DNA of 64,000 bases from Bacillota bacterium (GTDB taxonomy: Bacteria; Bacillota; Clostridia; Lachnospirales; Lachnospiraceae), in the NCBI GenBank assembly GCA_023421075.1, contig JAEZUM010000082.1, positions 36,694-100,693 of the forward strand, given 5' to 3'. Below the pieces are notes generated by a model. The model worked only from the letters and a program-made list of their open reading frames with translations. It did no database searches and had not been told where the DNA came from. Shown piece after piece: positions 32,786-42,719 of this stretch (the stretch's first letter is position 1; each line of letters starts with the position of its first letter). The translations under genes and the position numbers were made by a program.

Positions 32786-35206
32786 TTATATTATATAAGT
32801 CGTTGGTACTATCGTTTGTTTCTTCTTTTCATCGTATACTGATACTGCTGTTTCTATACTATATTTTCCATCCGATGTTGAAATAGTAATCAACGTTGTA
32901 CCTTCTGCCACTCCGGTTACTAAACCACTTGAATCAATTGTTGCCACGGAGGAATCATTTACCATAAAATTAATTTCATTCATATCATAACCTTCCGGAA
33001 CTTGTATGAGGTTAACTTTTGTTGTCGATCCCACCGATACATTAATAAAATAGGATTCAATATCCAATCTATTACCAATTATTACATTCGAGGCGTCAGC
33101 TTTCTCCGTTTTTCTTAAAACATCATCTCCTAGAGCTCCTTCTTCTGCCACACCTGCTGTGTTATTATCTGTTTCTGTGGGAGTATCGGTGGGTACTATT
33201 GTTGGTGAAACTGCAAGCGTCGGTGATGGCTTTATATCGTATTTTCTGGTACATTTATCAACTAATCTTCCATCCTCCCAATGAAAAGGTTGGTGCAGAG
33301 GACAATTATCTTTTCCAAGAAGACTAATCTCAAACTCTATGCTTTTACCATTGGAATCTTTTAAATTTGCTTTTGATAACACTTTATATAACGCCGTGTT
33401 AGTATCCAGTTTAAAATTAAGTATTCCGTACGTAACAACTTCTTCGCAAAGATCAACGTGTAATTGTATTTTTGATGAATCTGTACTCCTTAAATTCAGA
33501 TTATCTAAATTTGCCAGAAGAATATCCCCATTAGAAGTAGTTAATTCATCTTGAAGAACATTATGTATATCAACCAGATGTGCGGTTACTTCCCCTTCAA
33601 CCCCTACACCAGCTTCTATTCCAACGCCTACAAGTTTTACCTTAAGTATTGAAACCGATGTTCCTATGTAAAGGCAACCTTCAATTGTTGCTTTTGCATT
33701 CGCATCGATATCGGTATTCGTCTCCTTAATGTAACGGATGTTATTATTTCTATATTCAATTCCATAGTTATTTGATTTCGTAACAACAACTGACACAGAT
33801 CCGGACATTGATATATTTAAGTTGACGTCCAGATTCCATGAAAGTACGCCGGCTCCTGCTACTGGGAAAGAACATATCTTTACTGACTTTGCTCCTTTAG
33901 CTGTTTTATCTTTATAAACAGCTCTTAAAAAATTTGTACCAAATTTACCATTCCCATTCGAATAATCAGGAGCAAAAACCCCTGTCGCTTTTGTTGAGAC
34001 AGTCGCACCGACTTTTTGTTTTGTCTTAAAACCCACTTTTGCTGTTGCAGAATGTAATTTAAAATGACTATAATCATATTCACAGGTTGCTTTAATGTCA
34101 CTAACTTCACCACTAGTATCTACCATAATATCAAAGTTTTTATCTTTGTAAACACTACCCTTAATTTTAAAGGATATTGAATTATCTGAGATTTCTCCCG
34201 ATATTGTCATGCCTTCATAATTGAAACTTAATTTCCCAGATACTCCGGTTTGTTTAGCCAACATTTGTTCCTTACCTGTAACCAAGTCAGATATTTCATA
34301 TACTTTTTTTCGACTATCCATAGTAGAGGCACTCTGTACCCAAGTAATTGGATTTCCATTACCATCAAGTACATTTAGTTCAGAAAGCTTCGGCTGATAT
34401 GTACTTTGAACATGCAATTCTTCGAATACTTCTTCAGAATTAACCTCTTGATCTATATTTTTTATGATGGCATTTCCGTCTTTAAATGTAACATTTTCTA
34501 CTTTACATGCTGTTTCCACCGGATTGCTATCTGTAGCCGGAATGATATATACATCACCCGGTTCCATACCTTCAACATATTCTTCCGGTATAACAACAGT
34601 ATTATTTACTGCATCATACTGATAATCCTCCGGCTCAAATACCCCCTTGGATAAATCAATAACCCCTTCCTTTGCGGTGTAATCAACTTTTGTTTCTTCA
34701 TAGGTTCTATCAGCCCATAGAAATACAGATTTTTCCAATGCAATTCTGGCTGTATTCGGATCTGCTATCGCGCCCGCTTCAAATTCCTCATTATCATGCA
34801 GAATAAATATTCCATTCTCAATCGCAATAACCACCTTTTCCGGTTCATCCACTTGTGATGGATTAGTTATTGACACCGTTCCATTTCCCGATAAATTGGC
34901 AGCATTTACCAATGTTATGGCAAGAAAATTATTCGTAACAGCTTCCTCTAAATCTATTTTCTCTTTATCTGTCTCAATGATATTCCATTCAACTGCTATC
35001 TGCACATCAGTAAAATAATCATTTTTCGCAGTAACATTCTTAAAATACGGTTCCTCCTGATTATAGGAGTACATTCCAAAGGCTTCGTTGACCATATGAA
35101 GCCATTCCCCAACATGTAAGGTAGCAGCATTATCTTCCTTTTTACATCCGCTCAATGAGCTGATGATTATCGATAAAATCAGCACCATACTTATAATCCG
35201 TTTCAT
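32786..35206 (-). CDS. Large Big2-domain lipoprotein of the secretion cluster
   Basis: The 806-residue protein starts with a lipoprotein signal (MKRIISMVLILSIIISS, then LSGCKKEDN), so it should be anchored outside the membrane. The middle is beta-rich with no family I recognise; a Pro/Thr/Asn linker near 685-720 leads to a C-terminal Big2-type Ig domain (NFMVNDSSVATIDSSGLVTG, VAEGTTLITIST). The start at 35206 has GGGGG 9 bases upstream and is better than the ATG at 35224. A hairpin separates it from the WXG100 genes. It may be a surface component or a substrate-binding part of the system. Confidence 0.8.
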   Translation of the reverse strand: MKRIISMVLILSIIISSLSGCKKEDNAATLHVGEWLHMVNEAFGMYSYNQEEPYFKNVTAKNDYFTDVQIAVEWNIIETDKEKIDLEEAVTNNFLAITLVNAANLSGNGTVSITNPSQVDEPEKVVIAIENGIFILHDNEEFEAGAIADPNTARIALEKSVFLWADRTYEETKVDYTAKEGVIDLSKGVFEPEDYQYDAVNNTVVIPEEYVEGMEPGDVYIIPATDSNPVETACKVENVTFKDGNAIIKNIDQEVNSEEVFEELHVQSTYQPKLSELNVLDGNGNPITWVQSASTMDSRKKVYEISDLVTGKEQMLAKQTGVSGKLSFNYEGMTISGEISDNSISFKIKGSVYKDKNFDIMVDTSGEVSDIKATCEYDYSHFKLHSATAKVGFKTKQKVGATVSTKATGVFAPDYSNGNGKFGTNFLRAVYKDKTAKGAKSVKICSFPVAGAGVLSWNLDVNLNISMSGSVSVVVTKSNNYGIEYRNNNIRYIKETNTDIDANAKATIEGCLYIGTSVSILKVKLVGVGIEAGVGVEGEVTAHLVDIHNVLQDELTTSNGDILLANLDNLNLRSTDSSKIQLHVDLCEEVVTYGILNFKLDTNTALYKVLSKANLKDSNGKSIEFEISLLGKDNCPLHQPFHWEDGRLVDKCTRKYDIKPSPTLAVSPTIVPTDTPTETDNNTAGVAEEGALGDDVLRKTEKADASNVIIGNRLDIESYFINVSVGSTTKVNLIQVPEGYDMNEINFMVNDSSVATIDSSGLVTGVAEGTTLITISTSDGKYSIETAVSVYDEKKKQTIVPTTYII

Positions 35207-35289
35207 CTTATTTACCCCCGTCATACCTACATAAATTAGTTCCGAACATTATAGCACCTATGAACCACCACGAGCTTTGAAGCATAGAA

Positions 35290-35321
35290 TGGCGAGCAAT
35301 ATTCGATCCTATTGCTCGCCA
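35290..35321 (-). terminator. Hairpin between WXG100 genes and the lipoprotein gene
   Basis: TGGCGAGCAATA pairs perfectly with TATTGCTCGCCA (12 bp, 8-base loop). The T-run after it is weak, so it is likely a partial terminator or an mRNA 3'-end stabiliser that keeps the WXG100 messages more abundant than the downstream ones. Confidence 0.7.
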
Positions 35322-35331
35322 GATATGTTGT

Positions 35332-35634
35332 TTATTTGAAAGCACTTGCATTTGTATTGATTGCTCTTTCTGTTGTTTCATAGCTTGTTACAGTATTGTC
35401 CAAAAATTTAGCGTATGCATCAACGATATTTTTATAGTTTGCAAATTTTGGATCCAGTGAATTAAATCTCTCTCTGATTGTATCAGAAGCATCACTTTGC
35501 CAGGATGAGGATAATGCATTCATCTCTGCTTTAATCTCGCTTAAAATTGTCTCGAGATTGGTATTTAGGCCACGAATTGTATTCGCCGTACTAGCTACTT
35601 GATCAAATGATATTGATAATCCCTCGATTGCCAT
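35332..35634 (-). CDS. WXG100 family protein (Ser variant)
   Basis: A 100-residue protein with the two-helix WXG100 design. The turn has Trp45-Gln-Ser47, so Ser replaces the family Gly, and the C-terminal secretion signal YxxxE is present as Y85-ETT-E89. WXG100 proteins are small helical substrates or core partners exported by EssC-type ATPases. It lies 19 bases after another WXG100 gene and is followed by a strong hairpin. The two may form a heterodimer, as ESAT-6 and CFP-10 do. Confidence 0.9.
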   Translation of the reverse strand: MAIEGLSISFDQVASTANTIRGLNTNLETILSEIKAEMNALSSSWQSDASDTIRERFNSLDPKFANYKNIVDAYAKFLDNTVTSYETTERAINTNASAFK

Positions 35635-35653
35635 TGTATGAATCCCCTCTCTA

Positions 35654-35953
35654 TTAATTTGTTAATCTTCTTGCCTGGCTTGCTACTTCCTCTTGTGCAC
35701 TGCGATAAGCTGCCGCACTTTTTCTAAGGAATTCTGCGTATTCTTTCATCAATGCTACCATCTTCTGAAAATCATCTTCAAATCCCTTGATTTGAGTTGT
35801 ATACGCTTCGTTATCCTTACCTTGCCAAGCAGCTGCCATTCCCTCAACCTCACTAAATAATTGCTTATAGGTACGCTCATAATCTGCATAGTGCGTATCT
35901 ATCTTACTTGCTGCCGCCTCCAGCTTTGCCGGATCTACTGTTATTGATCTCAT
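35654..35953 (-). CDS. WXG100 family protein
   Basis: A 99-residue protein with two helices and the canonical turn Trp43-Gln-Gly45. Near the C-terminus AYRSAQEE resembles the YxxxD/E signal, with the acidic residue at plus five instead of plus four. It is probably the EsxA-type substrate or structural partner of the secretion system. It follows the EsaB-like gene by 17 bases. The AAAGGGG ribosome site is strong, which fits a highly expressed small protein. Confidence 0.92.
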   Translation of the reverse strand: MRSITVDPAKLEAAASKIDTHYADYERTYKQLFSEVEGMAAAWQGKDNEAYTTQIKGFEDDFQKMVALMKEYAEFLRKSAAAYRSAQEEVASQARRLTN

Positions 35954-35970
35954 AAAAATCCCCTTTCTTA

Positions 35971-36225
35971 TTATATTATGATCAGCCTTGAACCATTTTT
36001 TAAATTAAGTTCGTTAACTGATTTTTTTAAATCCAAAACCTCACCACTACCATAATAACATAGAACCGAATCCTCCGCGGCCATAAAAAAACCCTTTTCT
36101 AACTCAGACATAACCGAAGAAATCATGGGTAAAATCTCATATACCATAGCCTCTTTTGGTAGAAAAACATCATAGGTTTTCTCTGCTGCAGGTACATATA
36201 CTTCAATTAGAATTTTACTCATCAT
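35971..36225 (-). CDS. EsaB/YukD-like ubiquitin-fold protein
   Basis: The 84-residue protein (ILIEVYVPAAEKTYDVFLP, ... VNELNLKNGSRLIII) has the beta-grasp pattern of YukD/EsaB, a required small cytoplasmic component of Firmicute type VII systems. Its first codons overlap the end of the EssC gene by 11 bases, with AGGAGCG as ribosome site; either of two adjacent ATG codons can start it. The final GSRLIII strand is typical of the family. Placement between EssC and WXG100 genes supports the assignment. Confidence 0.88.
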   Translation of the reverse strand: MMSKILIEVYVPAAEKTYDVFLPKEAMVYEILPMISSVMSELEKGFFMAAEDSVLCYYGSGEVLDLKKSVNELNLKNGSRLIII

Positions 36226-39200
36226 ACTCGCTCCTATCCGGGTAAGTAACTAGTTTAACAAGTCGATACTTGCCCTTTTGTATGATATAACCAAACCCGT
36301 CCGGAATCTCCTGATACAGTTCATTTGCCACACGGTTGAGTCTGATCACAGTGCGGTCCATAATACCGTTTCCGACCCATATTCCATTTCCATTGATGCA
36401 ATGCTTTTGATACCAGGCTGTATTCATCATCTTAGATAACTCAATCGAGGAGCAGGCTATAATAATATTAACATTGTAGATGGCTTCTCCTTTTTCAAGA
36501 AGTAGCTGTAGCTTTTCTTTTCCATCATCCGATAGTTTTGTGATCAAATCCGGTAACGAATTAATAATATAAAGCATCTTTGATGGTTCTTGTCCGGATA
36601 AGAATTTACCGTTATTATCTTTATAGCTATTGTTTCTGTCTGCAATTAAATAAAACATTTCTATTAATTGCTCTTCGAATTGTTCTGATATGATTTCATA
36701 ACCGCATTTCTCGTCTGCTGTATAACCATTTTTCGTATCAAAAACTTTAACCTGTGCGAGCCCTCTTTGAGCTACCATCTGTGTTATTCCCTGAAGGATT
36801 CCTGAAACATCATCATCTCGCGATAATATTAATGACAGATAGGAATCAATAAAATTATAGCAGCCAGATTCTAAGCTTATTTTATCAATACCAACAGGCA
36901 CCCGATCCAACATGTAATCCATTTCTTTGAATGTCTCAGAGGACAAATACTTCGGCATAACCGGAATCGGTTTCGCGACACCACCGATTCTCAGCTCCCC
37001 GGATTGGACAATTATTTTCTTAACTGCCGCATGAATCTCTTCATCGCCTTCCATGAAATGAGCAACCTGATATTCATACACTCTTTCCAGTTTAACGATA
37101 CCTCGTCCCATCAGTTTTGAAGGTCGAACACCCTCTGTATTTCCGATTGCACTAATATAATCCGCCGGATCATTTTGCTGCAACGTTAAATGTTGTTTGA
37201 AATTCTGCAGAATTCGATAACGGACACCGTTTGTTGAGCTGGAGGATATCACAAAATAAATACCAAGTTTTACACCCTCTCTGGACAAATATGCGATTGC
37301 ATCCTCTGCAAAATCATAGGCTTCCGTTAATGCAGTATAGTTATTAATCACAACCATTAAATTCGGCTTTGGCTCCTTTTCTGCTGCACAGTAAGATGAA
37401 TACCCGCCTCCATATGCAGAGAACACTTTCTTTCTATCAGCCACTTCTTTCCTGAGCATTCGAAACAGGTTCAATATCTTCTCTTGATCCTCAGCAAGCA
37501 TAACATCTCCAACTTGGGGAGCCTCATCAAAACATTTTAAGGTTTCTGCCATATCAATGATATAGAGATTAAGTTCCTCAGTAGAATAATCGTTGATAAG
37601 TCCGAGCAACATCGTCGTTAGGAATTGTGTTTTGCCACTTCCCACCGATCCATATAAAACCGCGTTCCCTTCTCTTGATATCGGTAATGTCAATATCGAC
37701 TGCTTCTGATTAAACGGATCATCATATTCCCCGATTACGGGATTAATCTCAAAATCATTTTTACAATAATTATACTTCTTCTTTAACTTATCCACATAGA
37801 TGACGGCTGGTATAGCATCCAACCATAGCCTTCTTATTGTAATTTGTTCCTCAGCTGCAAGGTCAGAAAGATACTTTAGAACTTGAGTGTTTTGCTTTTT
37901 GTCGCTTATGGAAACTACTTTTGATAATACAGGCTTTTGGGATTTTATCACTCTTCCAAGCGCATCAATTACTTCGATACTTTTATCTTTCTTATTCTCG
38001 ACACGATCCGAAGGTATGTAAGGTGCCCCGCACCATGCTGATTGACCCAGATCAAAAAACTCATTGAAGCCGACTTGAAGGTAGAAACGCCCTGTATTGG
38101 ATAGTTCGGCTGCATCCGGACGTTTTATCATATCCATAGAATCAGCTCGTTCCTGTACCTTAAGGCACACTTTAAACCGAGAATTACTCCAAATCTGATC
38201 ATCTACCACGCCGGAGGGCTTTTGCGTTGCAAGAATTAAGTGAATTCCCAAGCTTCGACCAATACGGGCTGCACTAATCAACTGCTCCATGAATTCCGGC
38301 TGCTGTGTCTTTAATTCTGCAAACTCATCCGATATAATGAATAAATGAGGCAACGGCTCAGTAACAATTTTATCACGATAGAGCTTTTGGTATAAATAAA
38401 TATCCATTGTACCCTCATTGGCAACTTTTCGAGCATCATTAAAGATGGCCTGCCTTCTTCTCAGCTCACTCTGAATGGAAATCAACGACCTCTTAATGGA
38501 AGCCCCATCTAAGTTTGTAATTGTTCCTGCGAGGTGGGGTAATCTGGCATATTCATTTTCAAAAGCACCGGTTAGTCCTCCACCCTTATAGTCAATCAAA
38601 ATAAATGCCACCTCATTCGGGTGGTAATTCACCGCCAAGGAAAGAATAAAGGTAATAATAAATTCACTTTTACCTGACCCGGTCATACCGGCAATTAATC
38701 CATGAGGACCGTGAAACTTTTCATGAAGGTCCAAATAGAACAATCCCCCTGTAGTATCAACGCCGACCGGCGTCTGAATCGTCTTGGTTGGATTATTATC
38801 CCTCCATCTGGATAAGGCATTAAGATGTTCTACTTTACCTACTCGGAACATCTCCAAGAAAGAAAGCATATTAGGTAGTTTATAACTTGAAGCCAAATCC
38901 TCTACCTTTATATTAGAAAGGGTGAGGGCAATATCATTAATATCATTTCCTATAAATATGTCCGGCGTAAAATCGGTATGTACTCCGCTGATATCTTCCT
39001 TATCATATATCTTTGAGGTGTCCTTTTCCAATTCGATTACCGCGGAACATTCTTTCGGTAGGTTCTTTAGTTGATCGAATAAAGTTACCGTACTGAATCC
39101 GACCTCTGAAGCTTCATTGATTAACAACGAAGTAATTCCCGACTGGTTTGCCAGCTGCATGTCAGCCAGAAATACCACATAAAAAAATTCGAACGCACCC

Positions 39201-40840
39201 TTTCTGTTCTTATCCTCTTTTCTGGTTGTGATCTCTTTCTTCAGATGGGCGTAGAGCTCCTTAGCATCTTCTGCGTTACCAGCCAGATAGCGAACCTTAT
39301 TATCTTTACTCCATACATGAGGGAGCCACTTTGTAAACTCCCATTGTTTCCTTTCTTGCTCTGATATAACAAAAACCATTTTAACCTGAGTATAACTATG
39401 TAACGCAGCTATTTGCGTAATGATACCGTTGGCAAACCTTAATACTTCACTTCTTTTTCCAATAATTCCGGTCACGTTATTTTCACAAAAGGAATATGAG
39501 ATGGGAACATTCTCAATCGTCTTTGGTTCTTCCGCCAAACAATAAAGCTCCTCCAGCAAGTTGTCCTCATACATTGAAAACTTGCGATCCGGATACTTAA
39601 TATTTGCTTTCAAGGACAGATTTCCTTTTCCTAATCGAACCGTAAGAAAGTCGTTGTGTTCCTGAAGTCGCTCCCATAAGGTTCTCTCCAAGCGATTAAT
39701 CCTATTGACCGCCTGATCGATGGTTATATGATTCTCTTGTAGTATTTCAGCTTGATAGCTACTCTCTTTTTTTATCCTGTCACGGGTCTGGGCAAGGTAT
39801 GCCAGATATGTGTCCTGTCGTTTCTTTTCATTTATATATTTATGTTTTTTTTCATAACGTTTGGTCAGAAGAGGCCATAAAACGGTTCCAATCAACATGC
39901 TAAAAGAAAGAACCAAGGTCGGCATTGCTTCCATCATGCTTTTTCCGTTATTTAATACATTAATTACAGAGAAAATACCTGTTGCCAGTGCTGCCGTTCC
40001 CATAGTAAGAGATGGTCCGATTACTAATGCGATCGGAATATCATCCATCTTCTCCGGAGCCGGAGGGGCATCAATAACAATATCTTTCACCTCAATATCC
40101 TTTTTAAACCTGGGAGAAATATAGTAAAACTCCTCCGATAGTTCAATATCCTCTTTATCCTCTTCCTCAAGTGTAGGATGAAACTCTGGGCTGTGATAAG
40201 CTTTCAAAAGGTTCATATTATGAGTAACCTTATCATCCGGATTATTAAATGCAAAAAAATCTTTCGCAAACAGAAGCTTTAGACCTAAAATATAAATGCA
40301 ATCTCCCGGTTTAAGCTCTTTACTTTTAATTCGATAGCCATTTACAAAGGTTCCGTTCGCACTTGATAAATCCTCAATAAACCATTGATTATTCTTATAG
40401 CATAGCCGCGCATGCTTTGATGATACAAATTTGTTATTATAACAGATATCATTATTCTCTGCTCTTCCTATATATAAATCAGTATTATTGTTTACGACAA
40501 ATTTAGTATAGAGCTTACGGTTTCGCGTTACCGGTTCAGTATATAGAATAGCATTTTCATTATTTTTTTTAATATTAATATTATAGATGTTGAGCTCTTC
40601 TAATAATACCGTTTTTAGAAGCTTATTATTCTCTGTTGAGATGACAGATGCATTCTGATTCGATTTTAAATACCAATGATTGTTTAAAGCTTCTATATTA
40701 TTGAGATATTCGATTTCATCAGAAATGTTATACTGAGTCACCCAGTATTGTCCGCTTATTTTTTCCGGTAAGGTAAAGCTAAATATCCGATCCTTCTTTA
40801 GTAAAGTTATGATCAAATCTCCCACACCCCTATGTTTCAA
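36215..40840 (-). CDS. essC: EssC-type FtsK/SpoIIIE secretion ATPase with FHA domain
   Basis: The 1541-residue motor protein has a beta-rich N-terminal region followed by a canonical FHA domain (about 120-170: IGRAENNDICYN, SSKHARL, DLSSANGTFVNG), two membrane helices (about 275-325), then ATPase domains. The first has Walker A GMTGSGKSE (about 717) and Walker B LFIISDEFAE (about 830); the second has GSVGSGKTQ (about 1063); the third lacks a P-loop, as in other EssC proteins. It should be the hexameric engine of type VII secretion. It starts 7 bases after the kinase gene, suggesting that its FHA domain reads that kinase's phosphothreonine marks. Confidence 0.93.
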   Translation of the reverse strand: MKHRGVGDLIITLLKKDRIFSFTLPEKISGQYWVTQYNISDEIEYLNNIEALNNHWYLKSNQNASVISTENNKLLKTVLLEELNIYNINIKKNNENAILYTEPVTRNRKLYTKFVVNNNTDLYIGRAENNDICYNNKFVSSKHARLCYKNNQWFIEDLSSANGTFVNGYRIKSKELKPGDCIYILGLKLLFAKDFFAFNNPDDKVTHNMNLLKAYHSPEFHPTLEEEDKEDIELSEEFYYISPRFKKDIEVKDIVIDAPPAPEKMDDIPIALVIGPSLTMGTAALATGIFSVINVLNNGKSMMEAMPTLVLSFSMLIGTVLWPLLTKRYEKKHKYINEKKRQDTYLAYLAQTRDRIKKESSYQAEILQENHITIDQAVNRINRLERTLWERLQEHNDFLTVRLGKGNLSLKANIKYPDRKFSMYEDNLLEELYCLAEEPKTIENVPISYSFCENNVTGIIGKRSEVLRFANGIITQIAALHSYTQVKMVFVISEQERKQWEFTKWLPHVWSKDNKVRYLAGNAEDAKELYAHLKKEITTRKEDKNRKGAFEFFYVVFLADMQLANQSGITSLLINEASEVGFSTVTLFDQLKNLPKECSAVIELEKDTSKIYDKEDISGVHTDFTPDIFIGNDINDIALTLSNIKVEDLASSYKLPNMLSFLEMFRVGKVEHLNALSRWRDNNPTKTIQTPVGVDTTGGLFYLDLHEKFHGPHGLIAGMTGSGKSEFIITFILSLAVNYHPNEVAFILIDYKGGGLTGAFENEYARLPHLAGTITNLDGASIKRSLISIQSELRRRQAIFNDARKVANEGTMDIYLYQKLYRDKIVTEPLPHLFIISDEFAELKTQQPEFMEQLISAARIGRSLGIHLILATQKPSGVVDDQIWSNSRFKVCLKVQERADSMDMIKRPDAAELSNTGRFYLQVGFNEFFDLGQSAWCGAPYIPSDRVENKKDKSIEVIDALGRVIKSQKPVLSKVVSISDKKQNTQVLKYLSDLAAEEQITIRRLWLDAIPAVIYVDKLKKKYNYCKNDFEINPVIGEYDDPFNQKQSILTLPISREGNAVLYGSVGSGKTQFLTTMLLGLINDYSTEELNLYIIDMAETLKCFDEAPQVGDVMLAEDQEKILNLFRMLRKEVADRKKVFSAYGGGYSSYCAAEKEPKPNLMVVINNYTALTEAYDFAEDAIAYLSREGVKLGIYFVISSSSTNGVRYRILQNFKQHLTLQQNDPADYISAIGNTEGVRPSKLMGRGIVKLERVYEYQVAHFMEGDEEIHAAVKKIIVQSGELRIGGVAKPIPVMPKYLSSETFKEMDYMLDRVPVGIDKISLESGCYNFIDSYLSLILSRDDDVSGILQGITQMVAQRGLAQVKVFDTKNGYTADEKCGYEIISEQFEEQLIEMFYLIADRNNSYKDNNGKFLSGQEPSKMLYIINSLPDLITKLSDDGKEKLQLLLEKGEAIYNVNIIIACSSIELSKMMNTAWYQKHCINGNGIWVGNGIMDRTVIRLNRVANELYQEIPDGFGYIIQKGKYRLVKLVTYPDRSEYDE

Positions 40841-40847
40841 TTTTCTC

Positions 40848-42719
40848 TTACTGTATTACTTCACAATCCGGAACAGTTTTCTTAAATTCAGCAATCTGTT
40901 CATCCGATATATCAGTACCTGTTATCTCCAGCATTATCAAATCATCCAATCCATATAACGGTGTTAGATCCTTAACACTTGTTTCAGATAAATATAGTAT
41001 CTGCAGTTTGCTGAAGTTACTTAGCACATTAATATCGGATAATTCTTTATTTTTGTCAATTCTGAGTTCTGTCAACGCGGTTAGATTTTGTAATGCGCTA
41101 ATATCTTTAACTTGATTATCCGACAGTATTAATATGTCTAATGCAGCTAACTGACTTAAGGGACTTAAATCTGTAATCTGGTTAGCCGTTGCAGTAAAAC
41201 AAGTAAGTTTGGTCATCTCCTTCAAGGCATTAATATCTCTAATATCATTGTTTTGGATATTAAGATAAGTCAAGCCAGTTGAATTAGATAACTCATCTAT
41301 AGAGGTCAGGTCGTTGTATGAGACACTGAGCGAGGTGAGTTTTTCGATATCCACAATCTCAGACATATCCTTCCACCCCAAGTTATCACGCTCTAATGCA
41401 TAATCAGGCAATTCTTCAGCTTCTTCAACCGGCTCCGGAGTACTTGTAATAACCGGTTCTTGATTATCCTCATTCGGCTCTGTTTTATTGTCGTTATATT
41501 GAACGATAACCGTCGTATCATCCTTCTCATTGCCTCTGCCATATAAAAATATGCATACAAATCCGATCACCAGAATAATAGGTGCAGCAACAAAGATCAT
41601 CTTCTTTAAGCTAAAATGAAATCCCGGCTCTGGGACTAGATCAACCCTCTTAGCCATCTTTTGTGGATTGGGTCTCAATTTTCTATATTGATATTTCTTT
41701 TTTCTACTTTTTTGAGGTGTCTCAATTAAATTAGCATCATTTACGTGAATTGTGCCGGTATCTTCCTCCTCCTCAAGATCCCCTTCTATGGCCACTTGAA
41801 TGGAATCATGATGTTCTAAAGCCTTCAAAAGCTCATCCGCAGACTTGTATCGATCCGCGGGATCAAATGCACAGGCTTTGAGCACAACCTTCGCCAACTC
41901 TTTCGTGGCAAGAATTGGACTTGGGAGCCTCTCACCGCTGAATCTGCGTCTCTTTCCTTCTTCAACCTCACTAAATTTTGGTACTGTCGATGATGAATTA
42001 GTAAAGGGCCCTTTCCGGTTATTCAGGAAGTAGTAAAGCACCATACCGAGAGAATAGATATCAACACGCTCATCATACGAGCTTCCGTTATAAACCTCAG
42101 GCGCCATATACCCGTAGGTACCTTTGATGGAAAGTCCATCCTGTATCCCCTCAAGCCGTCTTGATATACCAAAGTCACCCAACTTATAATCCCCATCTGA
42201 GGACACAAAGATATTCGCAGGCTTAATATCCCTGTGAATAATGTTTTTCTTATGGCAGACGATTAAGGCCTTACACAAGTCCTTTCCCAGATTCACCACA
42301 TCGTCAACCGTAAATTGCTTTTGTAAGATATATTCGTTCAAGCTTTCCAACAGCTCCATACGAATTAATATGTAGAAACCTGTTCCTGTGGTCTTTTGAA
42401 TAATTTTATGATCTTCGTAGCTGACAATATTGGTTCTGCCTTTTAATTCCGACATAATCTTAATTTCTTTGTAGATCACTTCTGTAATTTCACGAAAATA
42501 CTGTGTAGCAGAAAGTTCATTCATACCATCGTACAATGCCTGTCTTTCCTCCGCAGCTGTTCGAGGTACTGAAATGATTTTTAAAGCACAGTAATATTTC
42601 TCGCCATATTCTTCACGATATATTTTATATACCGATCCATAGCTCCCTTCACCGATTAAGCTATCAATATACCATGAGTCCCAAAATGGCTCCAATCTAC
42701 GCGGATCAAACTCGCTCAT
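40848..42719 (-). CDS. Transmembrane Ser/Thr protein kinase with leucine-rich repeats
   Basis: The 623-residue protein has an N-terminal kinase domain with all catalytic motifs: GEGSYGSVYK (about 23-32), the lysine in ALKII, HRDIKPANIF (about 163) and GDFGISR, GTYGYMAPEVY. A basic linker, one membrane helix (about 371-391) and an acidic spacer follow. The C-terminus holds about seven leucine-rich repeats (about 440-615, e.g. LTYLNIQNNDIRDINALKEM), which would lie outside the cell. It overlaps the phosphatase gene by four bases and precedes EssC. In its topology it resembles EssB (cytoplasmic kinase fold, one span, outer domain), but EssB is a pseudokinase. Confidence 0.92.
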   Translation of the reverse strand: MSEFDPRRLEPFWDSWYIDSLIGEGSYGSVYKIYREEYGEKYYCALKIISVPRTAAEERQALYDGMNELSATQYFREITEVIYKEIKIMSELKGRTNIVSYEDHKIIQKTTGTGFYILIRMELLESLNEYILQKQFTVDDVVNLGKDLCKALIVCHKKNIIHRDIKPANIFVSSDGDYKLGDFGISRRLEGIQDGLSIKGTYGYMAPEVYNGSSYDERVDIYSLGMVLYYFLNNRKGPFTNSSSTVPKFSEVEEGKRRRFSGERLPSPILATKELAKVVLKACAFDPADRYKSADELLKALEHHDSIQVAIEGDLEEEEDTGTIHVNDANLIETPQKSRKKKYQYRKLRPNPQKMAKRVDLVPEPGFHFSLKKMIFVAAPIILVIGFVCIFLYGRGNEKDDTTVIVQYNDNKTEPNEDNQEPVITSTPEPVEEAEELPDYALERDNLGWKDMSEIVDIEKLTSLSVSYNDLTSIDELSNSTGLTYLNIQNNDIRDINALKEMTKLTCFTATANQITDLSPLSQLAALDILILSDNQVKDISALQNLTALTELRIDKNKELSDINVLSNFSKLQILYLSETSVKDLTPLYGLDDLIMLEITGTDISDEQIAEFKKTVPDCEVIQ

